Positions 47,209 to 50,863 of a stretch of DNA of 50,863 bases are shown here, in pieces (position 1 is the first letter of the stretch; every line of letters begins with the position of its first letter). A program made the position numbers and the translations under genes. This DNA comes from Oscillospiraceae bacterium. GTDB taxonomy: Bacteria; Bacillota; Clostridia; Oscillospirales; Ruminococcaceae. The notes below the pieces were generated by a model. The model was not told where the DNA came from, made no database searches, and saw only the letters and a list, made by a program, of their open reading frames with translations. The DNA is taken from positions 1 through 50,863 of the forward strand of contig WRLK01000020.1 in the NCBI GenBank assembly GCA_009777635.1, given 5' to 3'.

Positions 47209-47372
47209 AGAACCTATCTTCAATAACGAAAAGTGCCGACGCAGCGAAGCGATTTTTTCGTAGTGCGAGGCAAATTTTTGAAGTAATGCTTTGTGCATTG
47301 CAAGAAAATTTAACAAAGCAATGCGGAAAAATCGCCGTTGAGATGGTGCTTTGAGTATTGAAGATGGGTTCT
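47209..47372. repeat. Palindromic element A3 (164 bp, MITE-like)
   Basis: AGAACCTATCTTCAATA (47209-47225) and its near-complement (47356-47372) are the terminal inverted repeats. The inner ACGAAAAGTGCCGACGCAGC matches A1 and A2, and the right half (GCGGAAAAATCGCCG) matches A1. The middle has an additional hairpin not found in A1. It begins five bases after the divIC stop, between divIC and the yabR-like gene. Confidence 0.85.
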
Positions 47373-47377
47373 AAATT

Positions 47378-47674
47378 CTAACTGCCGGAAATATCGAAAA
47401 ATACGATTTCGTCCGGGTAAACATAATCCAGCTTGTCTCTAGCGATGCGCTCGATGGTCTCTTCATCCATGTCATTTTCAAGCTGCCTTGCAAGCTCCTT
47501 GTTTTTGAGCCGCTGTATTTCCACGCTGTTCTGCATCGTCTCAAGCATCTGCTGGCCCATGGCAATTTCCGCCTGCTTTTCAACTAGGATAAAAGCGGCG
47601 TATACCACAAACGCAAAAATGCATATGCGCAATATTATATTTTTACGTACCGTTGCTTCCTTGCGTTTTTTCAT
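47378..47674 (-). CDS. divIC: Septum formation initiator DivIC/FtsB family
   Basis: A 98-residue cell-division protein that joins FtsL and DivIB at the septum. It has a short basic cytoplasmic start, one membrane helix (about 11-31) and an extracellular coiled coil (about 35-75) ending in ERIARDKLDYVYPDEIVFFD, the typical DivIC end. The ATG overlaps the yabQ end by 32 bases, suggesting coupled translation. Its position after yabQ and before yabR matches the Bacillus order. Confidence 0.92.
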   Translation of the reverse strand: MKKRKEATVRKNIILRICIFAFVVYAAFILVEKQAEIAMGQQMLETMQNSVEIQRLKNKELARQLENDMDEETIERIARDKLDYVYPDEIVFFDISGS

Positions 47675-48209
47675 TCCTGCGTCTCCGATGCCGGCTCCTC
47701 TTTTTTAAAAAAAGGATATTGACTTGATTATACAACATTTTGCGCCTTATTTTCAAGCGAAATTTTATATTTTGTAAAATTTTCTTAAATATCTTCGTTA
47801 AAAAAATAATGGGTTTTACAAAAAACACGATAATATAGCATAAAATCCTCCATGCCGGACGCAAAAGATATTCGAATAAAAACCGGATTATTGCTTTTAT
47901 AATCGTGATTATTTTGATCGAAACACGCATGACAAGCTTACCGAGCGTCAAATGATAAAAAATTGCGCCTAAAAGTTCCCCGATGAGCAAAAACGCCCGC
48001 AACATGCCCTCTATGACCGTGAGCCCGAAAAAAAACGTCGTGAGGGCGCAAATCACAAAAAACAGCACGTCCTCTAAAAAAACAACCTCCGGGGATGTAT
48101 AAAACGCGACCCTGCTGATGCGGAACACGTCATATAACGCCCCGAGTGCCGCACCTACCAGCAAAGACAGCAAAAAAACCGAAACCTGCTGCTCAAGATA
48201 AATCCCCAA
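47643..48209 (-). CDS. yabQ: Spore cortex biosynthesis protein YabQ
   Basis: A 188-residue membrane protein with four to five hydrophobic helices and a basic tail. In Bacillus YabQ is in the forespore outer membrane and is needed to make the spore cortex. The N-terminal pattern (LLSLLVGAALGALYDVFRISRVAF) is typical of the family. The start is TTG, six bases after GGAGGG. It lies between yabP and divIC as in Bacillus, showing a spore former. Confidence 0.92.
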   Translation of the reverse strand: MGIYLEQQVSVFLLSLLVGAALGALYDVFRISRVAFYTSPEVVFLEDVLFFVICALTTFFFGLTVIEGMLRAFLLIGELLGAIFYHLTLGKLVMRVSIKIITIIKAIIRFLFEYLLRPAWRILCYIIVFFVKPIIFLTKIFKKILQNIKFRLKIRRKMLYNQVNILFLKKRSRHRRRRNEKTQGSNGT

Positions 48210-48221
48210 TCCGAACCCTCC

Positions 48222-48503
48222 CTATCGGAGCAGCTTCGAGAAGAACCCGCCCTTTTGCGGCAGGTTATCGGAGTATGAAAGGCTGTCGACATCTCCCTCC
48301 ATCAGCAAATCCCCCGTGTCAACGTCGATTTTATTGATGTGAAGGTCACGGCCTTTAATAGTAAGCTCGCCGTGTTCGGTGAATACGGTTACAGTTTCTT
48401 CATCGAAGCTGTCGATATCCATCACGCCGGTAACGGTGAGGGTTCTGCGGTTTTCCATGATTACGTTGTGCTTCATTTTTATAACGCGTTTATCTTCGGC
48501 CAT
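48222..48503 (-). CDS. yabP: Sporulation protein YabP
   Basis: A 93-residue sporulation protein of the YabP/YqfC family. It shows the beta-rich pattern NRRTLTVTGVMDIDSFDEETVTVFTEHGELTIKGRDLHI. In Bacillus it is controlled by sigma-E and acts with YabQ in the mother cell. GGAGG supports the ATG. No clear sigma-E promoter could be assigned in the 86-base gap before it. Confidence 0.93.
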   Translation of the reverse strand: MAEDKRVIKMKHNVIMENRRTLTVTGVMDIDSFDEETVTVFTEHGELTIKGRDLHINKIDVDTGDLLMEGDVDSLSYSDNLPQKGGFFSKLLR

Positions 48504-48589
48504 TTCGCTAATCCTCCAACATTTCAGTTATCAACACATTATATGCTGGAAGGACAGACTGTATGTCAATTCACAATTGTCAATTGCCT

Positions 48590-48832
48590 CTAATCCACAA
48601 CGATATAGTTTTCGCCGGCGGTTTCCTTTGTCGAGTGCTCTGAAACCTTTAAGACCTTTACCCTGAGCTGTTTTTGACCTAAATTGATTTCGATGATATC
48701 GTTTTCCTTTACGGTAAAGGATGCCCGCGCGATTTTGCCGTTTACCAGTACGCGGCCCGCGTCGCACGCTTCGTTTGCGATTGTGCGCCGTTTGATGAGC
48801 CTTGTGACTTTTAAGTATTTGTCAAGCCGCAT
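48590..48832 (-). CDS. rqcP: S4-domain protein RqcP (YabO/Hsp15-like)
   Basis: An 80-residue protein consisting almost entirely of an S4 RNA-binding domain (MRLDKYLKVTRLIKRRTIANE...). RqcP works with RqcH in ribosome-associated quality control, stabilising peptidyl-tRNA on stalled 50S subunits. I start at the ATG at 48832, seven bases after GGAGGG; an upstream in-frame ATG overlaps the hairpin after hup. The order hup-yabO-yabP is common in Clostridia. Confidence 0.92.
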   Translation of the reverse strand: MRLDKYLKVTRLIKRRTIANEACDAGRVLVNGKIARASFTVKENDIIEINLGQKQLRVKVLKVSEHSTKETAGENYIVVD

Positions 48833-48875
48833 ATACGAGCCCTCCGATTTTTTTAGAATTCGTTCTATAGTATTC

Positions 48876-48902
48876 AAGCCGCCCGTTTTAAGGGCGGCTT
48901 GA
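48876..48902 (-). terminator. Hairpin after hup
   Basis: CAAGCCGCCC and GGGCGGCTTG form a perfect 10-bp stem around a seven-base loop, directly after the hup stop codon. No T-run follows, so it may end or stabilise the abundant hup mRNA. Confidence 0.65.
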
Positions 48903-48916
48903 TAAAATCACAATTC

Positions 48917-49210
48917 TTATTTCTTAGATTTTTTCGCAGCGGCAACAGATTCTTTGAGGGCCTTACCGGCTTTGAAAGCGGGCAGCTTGCTTGCAGGAAT
49001 CGGCATAGGTTCTTTTGTGCGGGGGTTAATGCCTTTTCTTGCTGCACGGTTTTTAACTTCAAAAGTACCAAAACCGACAAGGGATACCTTATCGCCACTT
49101 ACAAGAGCATCGGTGATGGATTCGATTACTGCGGAAACCGCTTTGTCGCTGTCCTTCTTAGTAAGACCTGATTTTTCTGCTACTGCGCTAATGAGCTCTG
49201 CCTTTGTCAT
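48917..49210 (-). CDS. hup: HU family DNA-binding protein
   Basis: A 97-residue histone-like protein that bends and compacts DNA. The start MTKAELISAVAEKSGLTKKDSDKAV and the GFGTFEVKNRAARKGINPRT arm are characteristic. A lysine-rich tail (ESVAAAKKSKK) extends the usual 90 residues. GGAGG precedes the ATG. It lies between mazG and yabO; Bacillus lacks hup at this place, Clostridia often have it. Confidence 0.97.
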   Translation of the reverse strand: MTKAELISAVAEKSGLTKKDSDKAVSAVIESITDALVSGDKVSLVGFGTFEVKNRAARKGINPRTKEPMPIPASKLPAFKAGKALKESVAAAKKSKK

Positions 49211-49227
49211 AATACAACCTCCAATTA

Positions 49228-50034
49228 TTATTGTTCCTTATTTTTTACCTCTTTCCAGAGGATGTCTAACGATTCAATTCCCGCGGACTGCATATCTATG
49301 CCGCGTTTTTTTGCTGTTTCCTCCACCTTGGAAAACCGCCTGATAAACTTATCGCACGCGTTTTCGAGCGCATTTTCAGCATCAACCTTTACAAACCTCG
49401 CCACATTGACAACGGAAAACAATAAATCCCCGAGCTCTTCCCCAACTTCGGATGCACAGCCGTTTTGTATCGCCTGCCACAGCTCCGCGACTTCGCTTTT
49501 CATGTCGCTGTACGCGCCGTCTACCTCATGATAATCAAACCCCGCTTTTGCCGCGCGCTGTTGAATCTTCTCGCACCGCATAAGCGACGGCAGCGTCCTC
49601 GGCACGTTTAGGAGTACTTCGCTGTGGTTTTTCACTCCCTTTTGCTTTTGCTTGATGTCTTCCCAGTTTCTAAGGACTTCCTGAGTCGTATCGGCTTTAG
49701 TCTTACCGAAAATATGCGGGTGGCGTTCAATCAGCTTCCTGCACACGCCGTCCGCTACGTCGCTAAAAGAAAACACGCCAAGCTCGTCCTCGATTTGCGC
49801 GTGGAACACCACTTGCAGCAATACGTCCCCAAGCTCTTCCTTTAAAAGCCCCGCGTCTTTGTTGTCGATCGCTTCCGCTACCTCGTAGGTTTCCTCGATA
49901 AAATTCTTACGGATGCTTTCATGCGTCTGTTCCTTATCCCACGGGCAACCGTTTGGCGCTCTTAAAATCCTCATGATTTGCAAAAGGTCATCCATTGAAT
50001 ATTTAGTCTTTCGCAAAAACTCCATCACATGCAT
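49228..50034 (-). CDS. mazG: Nucleoside triphosphate pyrophosphohydrolase MazG
   Basis: A 268-residue enzyme that hydrolyses NTPs or dNTPs to monophosphates and pyrophosphate and is thought to clean the nucleotide pool. Two MazG domains are visible: PWDKEQTHESIRKNFIEETYEV...EELGDVLLQVVFHA (about 34-90) and a second with EVGEELGDLLFSVVNVARF (about 198-216). The EExxE and ExxD metal motifs are intact. It corresponds to yabN in Bacillus without the N-terminal methylase domain. The ATG at 50034 or 50025 may be used. Confidence 0.93.
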   Translation of the reverse strand: MHVMEFLRKTKYSMDDLLQIMRILRAPNGCPWDKEQTHESIRKNFIEETYEVAEAIDNKDAGLLKEELGDVLLQVVFHAQIEDELGVFSFSDVADGVCRKLIERHPHIFGKTKADTTQEVLRNWEDIKQKQKGVKNHSEVLLNVPRTLPSLMRCEKIQQRAAKAGFDYHEVDGAYSDMKSEVAELWQAIQNGCASEVGEELGDLLFSVVNVARFVKVDAENALENACDKFIRRFSKVEETAKKRGIDMQSAGIESLDILWKEVKNKEQ

Positions 50035-50087
50035 CCATCCGAAAAAATTAGGCTTAATAAAGCCGTAAAAATGAAACCTAACTCATA

Positions 50088-50863
50088 TTACCCTAAAAAC
50101 AATAGTTTTTCAAGTATTTTTGCAATTTTTTTTCCTTTTGGCAACAATAAAATCTCACTTTTAGTAATTATCTTTAAAAAAATCACAAAAATCATATAAA
50201 TAATACCCGCTATCACCAACGAAATAAGGCACGAAACACGTGCTGAAAGCAAATTGGAAATAGAAGCATACGAAATATAAGCGGAAACCGCGCAGACGAT
50301 ACCGCAAAACAGCGGCTTAAAAAAAGCTCCCGCCATATCAATTTGAAATTTCAGCGTAGTTTGAAGTAAAAGTAATCCTGAAGTAAATATGAAAAAATAA
50401 CAGAGGATTGTTCCGTAAGGCGCCGCGTTTATGTTCAGCTGCGGCACGGCGAGCAAAAAATAATTCACGGCGGTTTTGAGCACGGCCCCTACCGCCATGA
50501 GCTTAACGGGAATATCGGCGCGTCCCACTGCTTGAAACACCGAGCCAAGCGGCGCTGTCACCCCGACTAAAGCCGCCCCGACGCCGAGCGTGCGCAGTAT
50601 CGGCGCAGCGATTGCAGCTTCAAGCGCCCTTGCAGGGTACAAAAGCTCTAAAATCGGCCCCGAAAGTGCGCACAGCCCAAACCCCGCCGGAAATGTGATC
50701 AGCGCCGACAGCTTTAAGACCGACCCCGCGATTTGACCCGCCTTTTCCTTATCCTTAAGCGCCCAGTGCGAGGAAATAAGCGGAAGCGCCGCGATCCCAA
50801 ACGCTATGGTAAGAGCCGGTATCAGGTTAAACAGCGACGAGCAGTAGCTGTACGCGCCGAATA
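50088..50863 (-). CDS. SpoVB/YabM-like polysaccharide flippase (truncated by window edge)
   Basis: The C-terminal 258 codons of a multi-spanning MOP-superfamily transporter; the start lies beyond base 50863. The reading frame is open across the whole end, and no start at 50642 should be used. Hydrophobic helices alternate with short loops, including FGAYSYCSSLFNLIPALTIAFGIAALPLIS and GAALVGVTAPLGSVFQAVGRADIPV, as in SpoVB and YabM. These proteins flip lipid-linked cell-wall precursors or act in spore cortex synthesis. The position before mazG (yabN) matches yabM. Confidence 0.88.
   Translation of the reverse strand, partial: FGAYSYCSSLFNLIPALTIAFGIAALPLISSHWALKDKEKAGQIAGSVLKLSALITFPAGFGLCALSGPILELLYPARALEAAIAAPILRTLGVGAALVGVTAPLGSVFQAVGRADIPVKLMAVGAVLKTAVNYFLLAVPQLNINAAPYGTILCYFFIFTSGLLLLQTTLKFQIDMAGAFFKPLFCGIVCAVSAYISYASISNLLSARVSCLISLVIAGIIYMIFVIFLKIITKSEILLLPKGKKIAKILEKLLFLG

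Noticed and set aside
48527-48590. Sigma-A promoter TTGACA/TATAAT before yabP
   Set aside because: The spacer would be 20 bases, too long; a sigma-E type promoter could not be assigned either.
50088-50642. A 184-residue gene starting at 50642
   Set aside because: The same frame stays open to the window edge with transporter-like sequence, so the Met at 50642 is internal to a larger truncated gene.

Overview
The window reads as chromosomal DNA of an anaerobic, spore-forming member of the Clostridia (Bacillota). Evidence: a yabM-mazG-hup-yabO-yabP-yabQ-divIC-yabR sporulation/division block, a Trp T-box leader, a PTS-type dihydroxyacetone kinase, GlpP antitermination, Gram-positive style lipoprotein signals and strong GGAGG ribosome binding sites. 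Species was not determined. Almost all genes lie on the minus strand, so they are transcribed from high to low coordinates. Only two PHP/HisRS-type genes and the HPr-like gene lie on the plus strand.

Layout. 1-6073: F-type ATP synthase operon (atpZ-atpI-atpB-E-F-H-A-G-D, atpD cut by the window edge) behind a sigma-A-like promoter. 6145-10321: monosaccharide ABC transporter of the ChvE/MmsAB type. 10407-16790: second pentose/polyol-type ABC transporter (ATPase, permease, binding protein), a sorbitol/xylitol-type dehydrogenase and a ROK repressor. The transporter promoter is covered by a 15-bp-arm palindrome. 16819-25679: a xylo-oligosaccharide module with a GH120 beta-xylosidase, a YesM/YesN-type two-component system and a CUT1 ABC transporter. 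25963-27875: a PHP phosphoesterase and a ferredoxin-like aldo/keto reductase.

27953-38529 is a glycerol/dihydroxyacetone region. It holds glpK-glpF-dhaK-dhaL-dhaM, a three-gene glycerol-3-phosphate dehydrogenase-like set (GlpA-like, FAD oxidoreductase, DUF1667), the antiterminator GlpP, a complete Enzyme I and a divergent HPr-like protein. This HPr has the catalytic His15 but Arg where the regulatory Ser46 should be. The set could form a self-contained PEP -> EI -> HPr -> DhaM -> DhaL phosphorelay for dihydroxyacetone, separated from carbon catabolite control.

38652-41521: iron-type alcohol dehydrogenase and histidyl-tRNA synthetase. 41601-43333: a TrpB2-type tryptophan synthase beta chain under a Trp T-box. 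43330-46627: an unknown protein, a PHP protein, hibernation factor HPF and an amidohydrolase. 46740-50863: the sporulation/division block, ending in a truncated SpoVB/YabM-like flippase.

Scattered between genes are seven short palindromic elements in three size classes. Their outer ends agree (TTAGRRCCTGT-like), which suggests non-autonomous (MITE-like) elements mobilised by one transposase not encoded here. They sit inside operons and 5' leaders and could shape expression. No CRISPR array, rRNA, tRNA, phage gene or complete insertion sequence was seen.
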